DNA of 64,000 nucleotides from Struthio camelus (Eukaryota; Chordata; Aves; Struthioniformes; Struthionidae). The DNA lies in contig NC_090981.1 in NCBI RefSeq assembly GCF_040807025.1, positions 69,015,645 to 69,079,644 of the forward strand, written 5' to 3'. Below, one piece after another: positions 49,171 to 64,000 of the stretch (position 1 is the first letter of the stretch; each line of letters begins with the position of its first letter). The notes under the pieces were generated by a model. The model was not told the origin of the DNA. It was given only the letters and a program-made list of their open reading frames with translations, and did no database searches. The translations under genes and the position numbers were made by a program.

Positions 49171-52100
49171 TTGCTAAGGAAATAGCTCGGAAATAACCCT
49201 TTACCGGCCGCTAGAGCAACTTGGTTTTCTTTTACGGCGAGTTTTCCATCGTATCGTGGCCTCTCTAGTCTGGTTCCCTTTTTTTTTTTTTTCCGTGAAA
49301 GCCGCGATCTTATTGGCAAATAGGGACGTGATTTAGAATTTGCTTGGGGACTGCTTTGTATCTGCTGTTCTTCATGTGATTGTGACAGTTTAAAACAAAA
49401 AGCAGGAAAAACATGTGTGGTTTTCATGTGTCATCAGAGTAAGTGCCAGAAAAACCAGCAAATGGCTTTCAAAGTACCTGTTAACTGTAACAAAGGATTT
49501 TAAGTCCCGAATTGTTATTATTATTTCCCCTTCTTTCTTGTTTTATAAACTTCTGCGTGTACATGGGGTAAGGTTTCTTTTTTTCAATGCGGTCACTGAT
49601 CTTACCTTCCTGTTGTTAAATACTTTCAAGTGAGACTTTTGTAATCGTTAACTCACCTGGGGAAGGCACAAATCTTTTGTTATCTTGTCATTGTTTTTGT
49701 TGCCGTATAAAGATGAGGGAAGAAGTGTGTCTGAATTAGTTGGGTTTTTCAGTTTTAATTTTAGAAAGCAAATTCCTATCTCTTTGATGGATTTATTTTT
49801 GATTTTGGGTGTGTTTGGAAGGTTTGGCAACATCAGAGTATTTTCATTTAGACTATAGTAATACATCATGGCAAAATAAAGACATACAGTCCTATGCAAA
49901 GAAGCAACCAGAAGACTGTATTGTCTTAGAGAGCTTGAAATACCAATATGCTATAAAATGCAGCAGTGCAAATTGATCATTGATATTATAGACAGATGAA
50001 CCAGGATGATGTAGAGATATCAATAGGACAACGTTACTGGATACTCCTGATTTTGTTTGTTTGTTTTGGGTTTTTGAGAATAGCAGACTTGCGAAGTGAT
50101 GCATTTTGAATCAACAGATTGCATGGGTGTAAAAGAAGGCCAGGTGCCCGTACTTCTTTGATCCTTGGTCAGCATAAGGAGAGTGACAGTCTGGTTTGCT
50201 AGCTCTTGTTATTACCTGGCTTGAAATCTCTTATTCACTTCATGCAAACTTCCACGTAGCTTTGACCAAGTTCAAAGTAGTGGTTTAGTTCTCTCCTGCA
50301 GATATGCTTAGTTCTGCTTTAATGAGTACGGCTAGCGAGGCCAATGTGAATATTCGTAGTAGTAAAATTCAATGTGTTGTATTTAGAAAATCAGGGCTTT
50401 TGAAAAAGAAGTCCTTATGCCTCTTGGTTACGTAGGGATAAATCAGTTCTCCTTGACAACTACTTGATTGTTTTGTTGTCAGATGAGTCAAGCTGAATAT
50501 CAGAATGAATGCACTTTACAGTTTAGCTCACCAGCTGCTGTCCAATTCTGTGTATTTGTGTCCGCGCATGTACGTGCGCATGCGTGGGGGTGGGTCTGGC
50601 ATTAAAACTGCCAGCCTTCCTATCTTTTTGGCTATGCCAGTTTCCCAACTTTGCCATCACCGTGAAAAATTCACTTCTTGGTGAAGCAAGCAGAATTAAC
50701 TGCATGCTTGGAAAGGAGAGCTATTTCACCTGTTTGCCTATAATAACACTCTCTTAGTGAACAATTTCATTTTTGAATACTTATTTTTATAAGTATATTT
50801 TAGCACAAGGTTGCAACAATTTTTTGTTTTGTAGTTGCAGATCAGAAACTTGAGCCAGTAAATGGATCAAGTACAAAGGCATAGTTATCATTCCTTAGTT
50901 CCGGTGTTCTGTGCTTACCAGGTGTCTCCTGAAATGCTACTTATTTGTTACATGTGTCAAAGAACTCTCCTGATAATTGATTTTACAGTGGTTTATATCA
51001 TGAGAGTATGGTCCAAAGTTTCTTTTACTTAAAGAACTGCAGGGCTGTATTACTGAAAAAGCATTAGTATTGAAAAGCTTTCTTAATTCTTTCTCAAACT
51101 CATTTTCTTAGATGAACAATAGGCTAGGAAAGCAAAAACATGATAATTTGCATTTGATGCCTTTGTGATGAATAAAAACAAAATGCAAAAAGACTGAAAA
51201 TTACTGACAGATCTTCAGCAACAATTATTAATTAACAGAGCAGGTTGTACTGACTGTTTGCACTTAATAATGGAATTGTTTGTTTAATCACCGTCCATTT
51301 AAAGAAAGTTATAGATGTCTAACACTTCTGACTGCAAAAGATTTCTGCAACTCCAGGTAAACCACTTTAGTTTTCTTCTCATCCACATTAACCCTTTTTC
51401 TGGAGCTCCAAGTATTAAATGGAAAAAGGGTATTGGTAATAATACCAAAAATTTCAGATTTTATAAAAAGCACTGGGTTATTCAAATGGAAGACATGTTG
51501 TAACAGAGGTGATCTTTTCCAATAAATTGTGATTGCCTTCATGTAAATGGTTTAGGAGAGCTGTTACAACACTTAACTAATGTTATTTCTTTCAATGAAA
51601 GATGCTCTAAGCGTGAAAGGTATTAGGCATTGAACATTTTGGCTTTCTTGAAAACTTGCAGTCCACTTAGGGTTTGTCCTGATGTCATGGGTGGCAGCCA
51701 TCTCTATTTATTTTTGACAAATCTGAATAATAATGTAATTTAAATGCTATGGAAAATAGTATTAATGAGTGGAAAAAGTGGGTAGGGAAAGGGATGATTT
51801 ATTCTTAACCTTCCTGAGCTTCTTTGAAGAACATAAGCACAGATGCATTTATTTAAAAGCAGACGTTCATTTGACAGTCTTTAATGGTTCATTTTGGAAC
51901 GGTTATACACAGAGATGAAATATGATAGAGAAGCAGTCATTTCACAGATATATTTTTTTCTGATGGATTCTTTTAGCATCCATATGTATCCTGAGATTAA
52001 TTCTTAAATGCATGTACTTTAATCCAAAGAAGTGTTTTATACGTTTCTTCTTTTACATGTCGTCTTAGCCTTTGCTCTGCTCTGTCAAAACAAAGCTAGA

Positions 52101-54280
52101 TTTAGTTATTTTTATGCTCCTTTCCTAAAAGAAGTGTTCCATTTTACCGGTCCGCTTTGTAACCTTCCTGAGTACCTGCCTGTTCTACCTGAATCTGTCT
52201 ATCACAGGAAACAGGCTCACGCAGAGCACCTGGCTCACTAAGCTCAGTCTGTGTAGTGTTATGCGACAGTACTCTGTTGAACATGAAGTTACTGGAGGGC
52301 TCTGTGAGTCTTATCTCCTTTTTGGGAGATACTGCGGCGCTTTGCTCTAGACCAGAGCACATCCATAGCAATTAGGTGTACTGTGCTTCGGAAAGTCACC
52401 AGGTAACTGTGAATTCTGGTGGTGTCACGTGGCATCAAGCGAGGTGCTGACTGCTTAATATTTGTGCACATAGAATAAGCCTAAAACAGTTTTCTTTTTG
52501 GTGACAGAACTGGTATTACTTGTGGTGTTACTGGTATTACCTGTAGTTGTGGTTTTGTAGTTGTAGCAGTTACTGATGTTTTAAAGGTACGTGTGCAAGC
52601 TGTTACAACTAAGGCTAGTGACAGGGTGAAACATTTGTGTGCTTCTGTCAGTCTAGTCTGTGTTTTGAAAGTCATCAGCAGTGCCAATGACTGGGGCAGC
52701 GTGTTTAGGCGCACTGAGGTAGGATGTTAATTACCCCTTTTGTTTATCTTGCCTTGAGATGTCTCTAATACTGTATTCTGTTTTTCCTTCCTCTCCTTTA
52801 GCTTTATGTTTCCTGCTTGTGCAGTGTGTAATGTCATTATCCCTGCTTCGTTTTAAATATTTCCTGATATTCCTGAAATATATTGGGGGAGCGGGAGGGA
52901 GAGGGGAAGCACGTGCATACCAAATGCTGTAGTGGCCACAGCTGTTTCTCTGCACACAGGGCATGGAAATAGTACCAGCTAGCAGATTATATCCCCTTGC
53001 TAATGACAAGCACAAAAGAGAACTGGCTTTATTATCCCAAGGCAATGCAGAAGCAATAAGCCACTCTCACTAGCTTCTGGACTTCCTATCGTAAATTAAT
53101 CCTGCGTGGTACTTTTTCTGTCTGCAAAAATCCTTATAATGAACGCTGTTTCGGGGCAAATAACTGATTCTTGAGTCTTGCAATGTTTAGGGAGATGTGT
53201 AAGCTTGCTAGTCAGCTATCTTATCTGCAAGTTGTGGGAAAACTTGAGCAAATTACCAATAAAATGAGATTTCAGGAACAGTTTGCATACAGGTAGAAGA
53301 AGGTTTATACATTTTTCTGTCTGTTGCCATCACTCGGCAAGATAAAAAGCATATGCAATTACAAGACAGGCAGAAATGGTAATGATTTTTGAAAATACTA
53401 GAATTAGTTTCCAAGTGTAAGTTGTGGCAGAAAGTCATAAGCCATGTGATCGAAGTTTTGAGTTCTGTGGTTTTTATGATGAATATTTCTGATTAGATGA
53501 TATTCTCACTTGCTGCATGTTAGATTTTTTTTTTTTTTAATATGGCAGATGATGCAAGGGACAAGAAAAATCATGTAAATCGTGTGACTCTGTTTTCAAT
53601 CTGTCATCAAAACAGTTATTTGAAAGTGTGACCTTACATTTGATCTTTGTCTATATAGCTGTGGTTATCAAACCTGATCATTCCCCTGATTGAACAGTAA
53701 GCTACTGTTAACTTTCAATTTTCCTGCCTCTGCCTTATATCTTTATCATCAGACCTTTTTTTTTTTTTTTGAAATCACTGTATGTTTTCTGTTTTAATAC
53801 AGTTCAATAAGTTAGCTGGGGACAATTTGCCATAACTTATTAAACATGAAGGTGCAAGTTAGTGTTTAGAGGACTGTAGCTTGATAAAGAGATTTATGTG
53901 AGAGTCCTTGATTCCGTATTTAAGTAATATGTTGTATTTAATTCAATAGCTTTACTGAAATCGGAATTTATCCCAGATTGTCACCTTTGCCTAAGTATCA
54001 GCTTTAAACACTGCCATAGAAAGACTCACTTGACTAGTTTACCAGATTAATGTTCTAAATTTTTACCTATGTGAGGATTTAAAACTGATATAATATGATA
54101 TTCTTTCAAATCCTTCTCTCTTACTACTGTAAAAATAGTGAATTTAATCTAATTTTTTTGGATGCTCTGGTAATTTAAGGGATCGATTTCTCCTTAAGTA
54201 TGAAGAACACAACTGAAACACTTGTTAGGTGTATGTAACTAGCTAAATTATAATTGGAAGATATAGTGGACTTGGTGAAA
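49171..54280 (+). other. Probable WDR7 intron 1, left part
   Basis: AT-rich, CpG-poor sequence after the island. Contains T-runs at about 49279-49293 and 53527-53539. The short open frames have no resemblance to known families. No RNA gene or other transposon is recognised. Confidence 0.6.
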
Positions 54281-55345
54281 AAGGACATGGAAAAGGCCAA
54301 AGTACTCAATACCATTTTTGCCTGTTTTTTCCCTGGTAAGGTGAAAATCCATGGGACCAGGCAGTGGCTAGTGTCACTGAGAGACTCTTCCCTGTTGCCT
54401 TTGAAAGGCCATGGTGGTCTGTGAAGGTTCCTAACAGCTGCAAAAAGGCAAAGGTCAAACCCATCTTCAGGAAGGACAAGGAGGATCTGGGGAACTACAG
54501 GCTGGTTAGTCTGGCTTCAGTCCTCAAGGAGGCTACGGAGCAGATCCTCCTGGAAATTATCTTCAGGCACACGAAGGGCAAGAAGGTGTTTTCAAAGAGC
54601 AAATCACACCTGCCCAGTCTGCTTGCCTTCTGCATGTGATGAGATGAGGCTGGCTCTGTGAGCAGGGGAGAGCAATGGATGTTGTATACCTTGACTTTAG
54701 GCCTTTTACACAGCCTCCTACAGTATCCTCATAGCCAAATTTGTGAGATGCGGACTGGAGAAGTGGTTAATAAGGTAGGTGGAAGATTGGCTCTCACGCC
54801 AGGCACAAAGGGCTGTGATGAGCAGTGCAGACCCTGGTGACAGTTGGTGGCTGATGTTGCCCCTTGGAGATACTGGGGCCCACACCTTTTAATGTCTTTA
54901 TTAATGATCTGGGCAATGGGATGCACTCTCGGCAAGTTCCTGGGTGATGCTAAACTGGGAGGAGTGAACGGCAGGGCTGTGTTCAGAGGGTCCTTGACAG
55001 GCTGGAGAAAGGACTGACAGGAACCTTGTGAAGTTCAGCAGAGCCAAATGTAAACTCCTGCATCCAAAATGGAATTACCAAGAGTAGAGGCTGGGGTCTG
55101 ACTGGTTAGAAAGCAGCTTTGCAGGAAGGGACCTGGGTGTCCCGGTGGATGACAAGCTGACCATGAAGAATTAGCAAGACTGTAGCCAGCAGGTCAAGGG
55201 AAGTGATCTTTCCCCTCTCTTTGGTGCTTCCAAGATTGCATCCGCAGTACTGTGTCCAGTTTGGGGCTCCACCTTGCAAGAAGGACATTGATATACTGGA
55301 GTGAGCCTAGTGGAGGGCTACCAGGATAGTTCAGCATTCGTCTTT
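54281..55345 (+). mobile_element. Decayed CR1 LINE reverse-transcriptase fragment
   Basis: Plus-strand reading gives CR1-type RT landmarks in order, across several frameshifts: VPNSCKKAKVKPIFRKDKED, LGNYRLVSLASVLKEATEQI (54364-54639); YTLDF near 54680; a PLGDTGAHTF/FNVFINDLGNG block near 54860-54920; a GDAKLGG block near 54945; a [14 protein letters not shown] block near 55130; and a [17 protein letters not shown] block near 55250-55300. It is truncated before the usual 3' end. Sense orientation relative to WDR7. No intact ORF. Confidence 0.85.
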
Positions 55346-57340
55346 TGAGTTACATAAAGATAAAACAGCTGAAAAAAATTGAGATCTAAATTAAAAAAAT
55401 AAATTTTACATTTTTCTAGTCATTATATCTGGTGAGATATGCCCCACTCTCCAAACTGTTCTGGGAGATCCTTAGAGAGATGGAAGCTTAAGGGTGTCAG
55501 TAGAGTTTATCTGGTGCAGGTGGCAGGAGGATGAACCGGCCTTAATTCGCGGGAGTTATTTCTGTTATTTCTGTTTTTCATGTTTTCATGAGTGGGTTCT
55601 GGAGACCTAAGTGGCATCTGTCAGGGTTGTACAGAGGGGCTGAAGAAGGGGTTGTGGTTCCGAGGGCATGAGTTGAAATGAGTTCCTAAGGCACTGCAAG
55701 AGACGGCGATGCCATGATTTACAACGCTCACCTTACAAAAAAGCAGGTACAAGAGAGAGAGAAGATCTTAAGTTGCTGGGCACAGTGAGAAAAAGAGAGA
55801 AACTTTTGTCAAGTCTTTGCATTTCGGTATGTTTTGTCTCCTTGAGAGAGGTGATTTGGAAGGGAAGCAAAATAAATACAACTTTACGCTTTTAAAATTT
55901 ATATGCAGTACCACGAACATGTTCTTCTATTGCACGTGCAGGGGAACAAAATTAGGACTCTGACCCTTGTGCAAGTGATAGGGGAAAACTGAACACTCGC
56001 AGTGAAGGTAGAGGGCTGTTAGGCAGGAAGAGCTTAACTCAGTTTAATATTTCCACTTAATTTTTCAGCTCAAATGTCCAGTTCCTGTTTCTGCAAAAAT
56101 AGGCAGTTTGTTCAAGAAAGATATAAGTAACTAAACATGGGATTTCATATGTAATGATTCACTTCATGCTTTTATCAATAGATACAGTGTTTATTTGCTG
56201 CTGTAGTTTGTCGTCATTGATGTAAAAAAAATTATATATTGATTGCTTACAGACATTAAATGAGTTTTGCTTTTTGCAGGGGACGTATTTGGTGTTCAGC
56301 AATGGTAGAGAAGAGTTGTTCTCTGTAGACTGAATTCTTCATCTGTTAAAATGTGGTACTTGTGGTACTTTCTGAAAATGAAGTTTTTAATGAAGGCGTT
56401 GCGGTACCATAATAAAAAACTAGAAGGAAAGAGGTAGCTTTTCTTTTTGCTCTCCCTCCCAAGGATTGATATTAAATAGCCTAAGAATTATGTTTTTCTA
56501 TTTTAGTTACAAAGTTTTGAAATGTGTATGTGTGTAAGCTTTTAACATGCATTTTGATATTAATCTTTTCAATACTTTCTCTCACATTTTTCTGTATGGA
56601 AAATATGAAATACATTGAGTTATTTATATGTGCTAGCACTTTTGTATGTTGTAATATCCGTTTTTTTCCTTGTGAAAACTGTTTGTTGTTAGATATGTAT
56701 CTATAGTGCTGTCAAATTTAAAAGTTTTTAAACTAGTTCGATAAAGCTTTAAACTTATTGTAAAATTGCAAAGAAGAAGCAATTCTGTGCCCTGATAGGG
56801 GAGCTTCTGTATTTGTTCAAAAGTGCAGTTATTTGCATTGCTGAGATAAGCATAAAGATCTTTATATAAATAGAATGACTTGTTCCCTGAATTGTGAACA
56901 ATAAGAAATGAAATGGATGAGAAAAGAGGTTTTTATGTTGCTAAACAGCATTTATAGCTGATGCACTCCTAGATTTTTCAGCTTTAAAATTATTGAGTGA
57001 TTGTTATATTATCCATTTTTTTAAAAAGTACTAATTAACAGATTACATTAATGATCAAATATCTTTTATTATCATGACAAAAAAACTTAGAGGAAGTTTG
57101 GTGAAACCAGTAGTTTTAAGATTAGTGCTAAACCAATATGTCTTCTAATCACAGGTAAAAAGAACGCACTGTATATTTTATGTGCAGGAGGCTGCAGCTG
57201 TAGCATCCTTCAGGATTAACGTTGGTGTGGTTTTGCCTTTCTAGTCTACAATAGTTGAGCTACTGAAAGGAATTTTTTGGAAGTAGTGAGGGAAGAACAC
57301 TTTGGAAAGGAAGTTGTAACTCAATTGTTATTTAAGGGCT

Positions 57341-57379
57341 TATATATATATATGTGTGTGTGTGTGTATATATATATAA
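57341..57379. repeat. (TA)n(TG)n(TA)n microsatellite
   Basis: Compound alternating pyrimidine-purine run. Confidence 0.9.
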
Positions 57380-60300
57380 ATAATATAGCTGAAATTTCCA
57401 TTTCACCATACCTTTCCCAGTATGTCTTTCATTTTAGGAGTACAAAAACTGGGTGCTAAAGACTTAAGTTGTTCTTATATGATTTCATTTTTATATGATG
57501 TCTGGACATGTTTTATTTCTGTTTTTCATGATATTTTTCTGCTTAAATCACTGTAAATAAAGTATTTTTAGAATTGTAACTTCTTAGTTAACAGATATGC
57601 AATCATTAGTAAGGTCACCATATCCTTTAAGAATTTTTAATTGTTTACAGTTCTGTATTGTGATCATCCAGACAGGGAACAATTGATCTGCTATTGCATA
57701 ACAGATAGCAATACATTTTCAGGCATGTTTTAAAAATACTAATTTTAGTGTAGCTTGTAGAATGTTATAATAGATTACATGCTTGATCTTGGGTCTTTGC
57801 TTGTGCTTTATTATTAAATAATAGCTCTTTGTAAAATAGTTCCTAATAAACATAGTGTAATCAGATGCAAGACTGAATTGACGTAAAATGGCACTTTGTA
57901 GTAAGCGTTAGTATTGTTTTCATGATTTGGATTTTGTGAAAAACTACAGAAGTTTGAGACTTGGTATATCCAGCAGGTCCTGTAACCTCTTTTACAAGAA
58001 TCATGCTTTTTTTCACTTTATGGTTTCCAGTACTTAGCTTTTCATTATACTATTGTTCACTGTCTTCCCTTCCCCCATTTCTCCATGTACGTTATCATGT
58101 TTGATTTCTCTGGCCGCAGAGGTTGTTTGCGCTAGAAATATAGGCAGCATTTGCCAAAACTAATGTGAAATTACTTTCTTGAAGAAATTGCACTGTATAG
58201 ATGAGAGATGACAACTTGTGTTGATCTCCATGTAGCATAAAAAACCTATATTATATGAGTAAAAAAATAAACTTTTATTTTGAAATAGAAGGGATTTTTG
58301 ATGCAGAAGCACTTAAGTATAGAAGTTAACACTGGGAATGATGGGGGTATGTAAGATCAAAAAGTCAAAATCAGGCTTGGTACAAGTAAGGTCTATGTAG
58401 TTGCCTCTATTTATATCAAATTTGAGTTTATCTGAAAAGGGGGTCATTAAAACCTTGATTAATAGTTTCAGTAGAGCTGAAGATTATTGAATTAAGTTCC
58501 GACAGCTTTCATGAAATGCTGAAGCTCTGAATTTGTGCTTCCACCGGAAAAAAGGCAAGCAGAGTTATTTTGTAATGTACTGTTTGGCAGGAGCTGGCCG
58601 GTCAGTCAGCTCGGCTGTGCTGGGTTCTGGTCACCATACGTTGCCTGATGGGGCTGCTGCACGCGGGGGCAGCTGTGGTTATCGTGGGGGGGGAAGTCGA
58701 GTTGTAGTAAACCTGGCTTAGATTCAGGATGACTTTTTTTCCCCCCCTCCCCTTTCCCTTTTTCATAGATGAGAATATTTTTCTGCTTTTGAAATGCTCT
58801 AAAAAAAGTTTGCATCTCTGTGGACAAATGCAAATGTTACTACGTCACACAGGCAAGAAAAATAATGTCTTTATAAAGATATGAAATATATATTTTTAAA
58901 GTTTTTTTCCAGTGATTTCTGCCTGTGTCCGAGTTGTTTATACTCCTGTAAATCAGAAATTCTGTTCTGGTTTGAGTTACAGTAAATTCAGGACATGGAC
59001 TTCTACAAGGTAGTACATAAGGAGCATCTCCTTTATCTGTCAAAGCAGTGTTCCCCATTTGTTCATCATGAAATGCTCCAAGCAATAACTTTCCGTAACT
59101 CAAGCTTTTACTATGCCTTAGGAGAGCAACTACTGCAGCTCTTCTTGAATCTCAAATAGGAGGCCGGTAACAAAGCGTCACTCGCTCCTGACATGTTTTG
59201 TTTGATGGTTGCACTTACGTTCCAGATGCTATTACTTGCTAAGAAACAATGAAAAAATAGTATCTAACATATGTCGCTTATTTATAAACTTACCATTGGT
59301 GTGATCTGGATGTAACTTGAATTCTAGCATTTTTATTTGTTAAATATAGAATACACCTAGAAAGCATACCCGAAACAGTCTTGGCTTACTGGGAGGTAGA
59401 AGAAAATCTGGTATTTTATAGTTTCCTTTTCCTCTGCGTAGACGATGTCGCGCGTGGTTGGTTTAAACACGCCCCATGCCAAAGGGGAGATGGGCAGTGG
59501 CGAGAGCTGCCCTTTCCGCCGGCCCCTCGCCCCCGGAGAGCCCACCGAAACTGACGAGCTCGGCATAAACAGCCTTTCCCGCTGGCTGATTCAAGGGCTG
59601 GAGCTTTTAAACGCATTTACATGATGTGTAAGCTCAGAACATTGCTAACATAAATGCAAAAACAAAACACAGTTTAAACCTTGTGCGGTTCCTCGTAATT
59701 GTTTTTTATTATTTCAATTTCTGTGGTGTTTTCTATTTCTCTGAAGTTATGAGTCAAACACTTTTGTTCTCCATTTCCCAAGAAAATTTTGGCTTTGTGA
59801 CAGATAAAAAAATGTCCGTGTTATCTGTGTCAGTATATGTATAAGCTATTAAATATTGGCACAGAGATAGAGCGTTACATAACGTTGCTTGCTGGAGAGT
59901 GGCCAGAGCCTGGTCCTTATGGCCAGCCGTGGTGATCAGAACTACCTTCAGATACCATATAAGCGCATTTAGCATTAGTATAGTTCCTCAGAAGGCTGAG
60001 GAAATGTCTTGAGTGGCTGGCTAGTCATTGCTTCGTTTCTGAATACAACTTGACTCTTTAATTACCTAATTAAAATTTTTTTTTTCAGTCCGTAGATGAA
60101 CTTTACGAAAGTTGTAAATTATTGCAGCTGCGCAGTACTCCTACCCTCAGTGAGAGCTGGAGTTGAGCCTGCAGTAGAGCTCAGCGGGTCGATGTAAAGG
60201 TTGTGCTTCGGAAAGAGTGCTTGACTCAGCATGGCTGCGGGCACAGCGGGCTGTGAAAGCTCGAGGGGGAAGGAGAGGGCAAAGTCTCGTGGGAGTGAAA

Positions 60301-60481
60301 CCGCACGCAGTGCAGCAATTCTGTCGAGTGCAGTTATTCTTCTGAGTTGAAACATGCTGTGGTGCAACTATTAATTTTATGTTTTTTATTCAAAAAGTTT
60401 TATTCACCTGATAACGGAATAGTGGGGAACTTCATATGTCGTTTATGATAGTTCAGTAGCCTTTCCTCCAGGATGCATGCA

Positions 60482-60544
60482 ATATATCTCTCTCTCTATA
60501 TGTATGTATATATGTGTGTGTGTATATATGTGCGTATATATATA
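60482..60544. repeat. Compound TC/TA/TG microsatellite
   Basis: ATATCTCTCTCTCTATATG followed by TATG and GTGTGTGT blocks. Confidence 0.9.
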
Positions 60545-62021
60545 AAAAACACAATATGAGTAGAAAAATTCATTGTTTTTTTTATAATAAGGTAGATGTT
60601 AACTCTTACTTTGCTGTTCCTTAGGCCCAAGCTAAGGAATATATGCTGCTGCGGGTGCCGGGGGGCGCAGGTTTCATTGAAAAGTCAGGCTGTGTTGCCT
60701 CTTCCTGCTTGCTCCTTATGGCAGGGCTGCCAGTTCTTGAGATTACCTTGAACAGCTGGAGATATTTGGAAGAACGGGGACATTTGTCACAAAGTGACTG
60801 GATTACACGAGTGTATCGTCCTTATTGAAAAAAACTTGACAGCATGAACCCTGAAGTGCCGTAAAGCAAGGAATAAACTGAAATAACTCAGTTCCTACCT
60901 TTAAAGTCTCAATCTTTAAGTCAGTGCGGCTTTGTTTTGGAATTTAGCTCATGGTGATTGATAATGCTGAAGAAGTGAGAAGCATGAGGGATGGTCTGCA
61001 GTTGCTGATGTCCTCTCTTTCTTTAGTTACGATGTTGACAATGGTAGCAATGATTTTTATTTATTCCCCTTCCTCCCCTGCCCTGCTTACCACCACATCT
61101 CTGCTGTTGCATGTTCTATAGTCTAGCTGAAAGGAAAAAGAAATTAGAAGTAACTCGTTAGCCACCATTACTGGGGAAGTGGAAGGTTGAATACGCTTAC
61201 CATCAAGGCTTAGAAACCAGAAACTAGAAAATCCGAAGCTAGCGTATGACTTTTAATTAGACTATTTCTATTTTTAGTTACCTTTTGTTTATTTGTTTAG
61301 GTAGTCCCTTTAGCTGTGTGTGACAGGGTAAAAACAATCAGGTAAGGAGAATTAATTAAGGGATTGCAATAACCTTGAAGTTGGAGCTCAAAAACATTTC
61401 AACTAATACAGCGCGTTACGCGTTTGAACATAGATACCCATTTGAAAAGGTTAGGTTGATGTGACACTGTTCTAACTGAAAAATATGTTTGGAAAGTGCC
61501 TAGCGATGTGTACAAAGCACCAGACCCTACTTGTGACTAAGGGTCATCACACTTGACAAATGGGGGTGGGTTCTACTGACTGGGCGTATACTAGCTGTTA
61601 CAACCCTGGGACTGGAAGCATTCGCTCCAGAATTATTTTAAGAAGGTCAATACTGGAAAAAGTGCCTATGTAAGTAGGGAGATGTCACCTTGAAATGCCC
61701 CATCTCTTGCAAAATGCATGAGAAACCAACGTTTTGAAGTTTTTCTACTATCACTGTTCATCGCATTTTTCAAATGGCTGCTTAAAGAATATATTATTTG
61801 ATACCTATGTTAGCTATGAAGATGCACATATTCCCCAAGGAGAGAAGAGTTGATTATATATTGTACTTTATTTAAAGAATGGCGTATATAGTGACTGTTC
61901 CTTACGTATAAAATATTTACAGTCACTTCAGACTACTGTTTCAAGGTCTTGTGAGGATGAGACGGCGATAAGCATGGAAAAGGCATATCTGCTGAGACCT
62001 AATGTTTATTATCTTGATTAA

Positions 62022-64000
<1,979 letters not shown>

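Overview
This is a vertebrate nuclear window, almost certainly avian. It has spliced genes with GT-AG introns, two CpG-island promoters, short introns, few interspersed repeats, and the only recognisable repeats are CR1 LINE fragments (four of them, three ending in typical CR1 3' tails). No bacterial, plasmid or phage organisation is present, and almost all of the short open frames in the window are chance frames.

The window holds two recognisable genes arranged head to head. TXNL1 (thioredoxin-like 1) is complete on the minus strand: eight coding exons between 27123 and 45083 join, without a frame break, into 870 nt (289 codons plus stop). Exons 1-3 encode a thioredoxin domain with the CGPC active site; exons 3-8 encode the C-terminal PITH domain. 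WDR7 (rabconnectin-3 beta) starts on the plus strand. Its CpG-island promoter and a probable non-coding first exon lie at about 48.2-49.2 kb, its first coding exon is at 62030-62201, its second at 63417-63523, and the rest of the gene lies beyond the right edge. The same TXNL1/WDR7 head-to-head order is found at human 18q21.31.

Layout. 1-26.9 kb: no recognisable gene. It is a mosaic of CpG-rich stretches (0.3-2.9, 4.2-5.5, 16.8-18.3, 20.2-22.5 kb) and AT-rich blocks, with two CR1 3' ends (5903-6262 and 8314-9010) and a small palindromic relic repeat near 10.5 kb. 26.9-45.08 kb: TXNL1. 44.9-45.65 kb: TXNL1 CpG-island promoter with YY1-like and NRF1-like motifs. 45.7-48.2 kb: intergenic, containing an old CR1 with an internal 27-bp triplication. 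48.2-49.2 kb: WDR7 promoter island with an RFX-type X-box. 48.8-62.0 kb: probable WDR7 intron 1, containing a decayed CR1 reverse-transcriptase fragment. 62.0-64 kb: WDR7 coding exons.

The two proteins are not known to act together. TXNL1 is a cytosolic, proteasome-associated redox protein; WDR7 works with DMXL1/DMXL2 in V-ATPase regulation. I found no clearly new biological system. The observations most worth checking are an in-frame 74-codon, Arg/Ala-rich N-terminal extension open upstream of the TXNL1 start, a duplicated YY1-like promoter module, a possible overlapping uORF in WDR7, and several CNE-like or palindromic blocks in the gene-poor left half.
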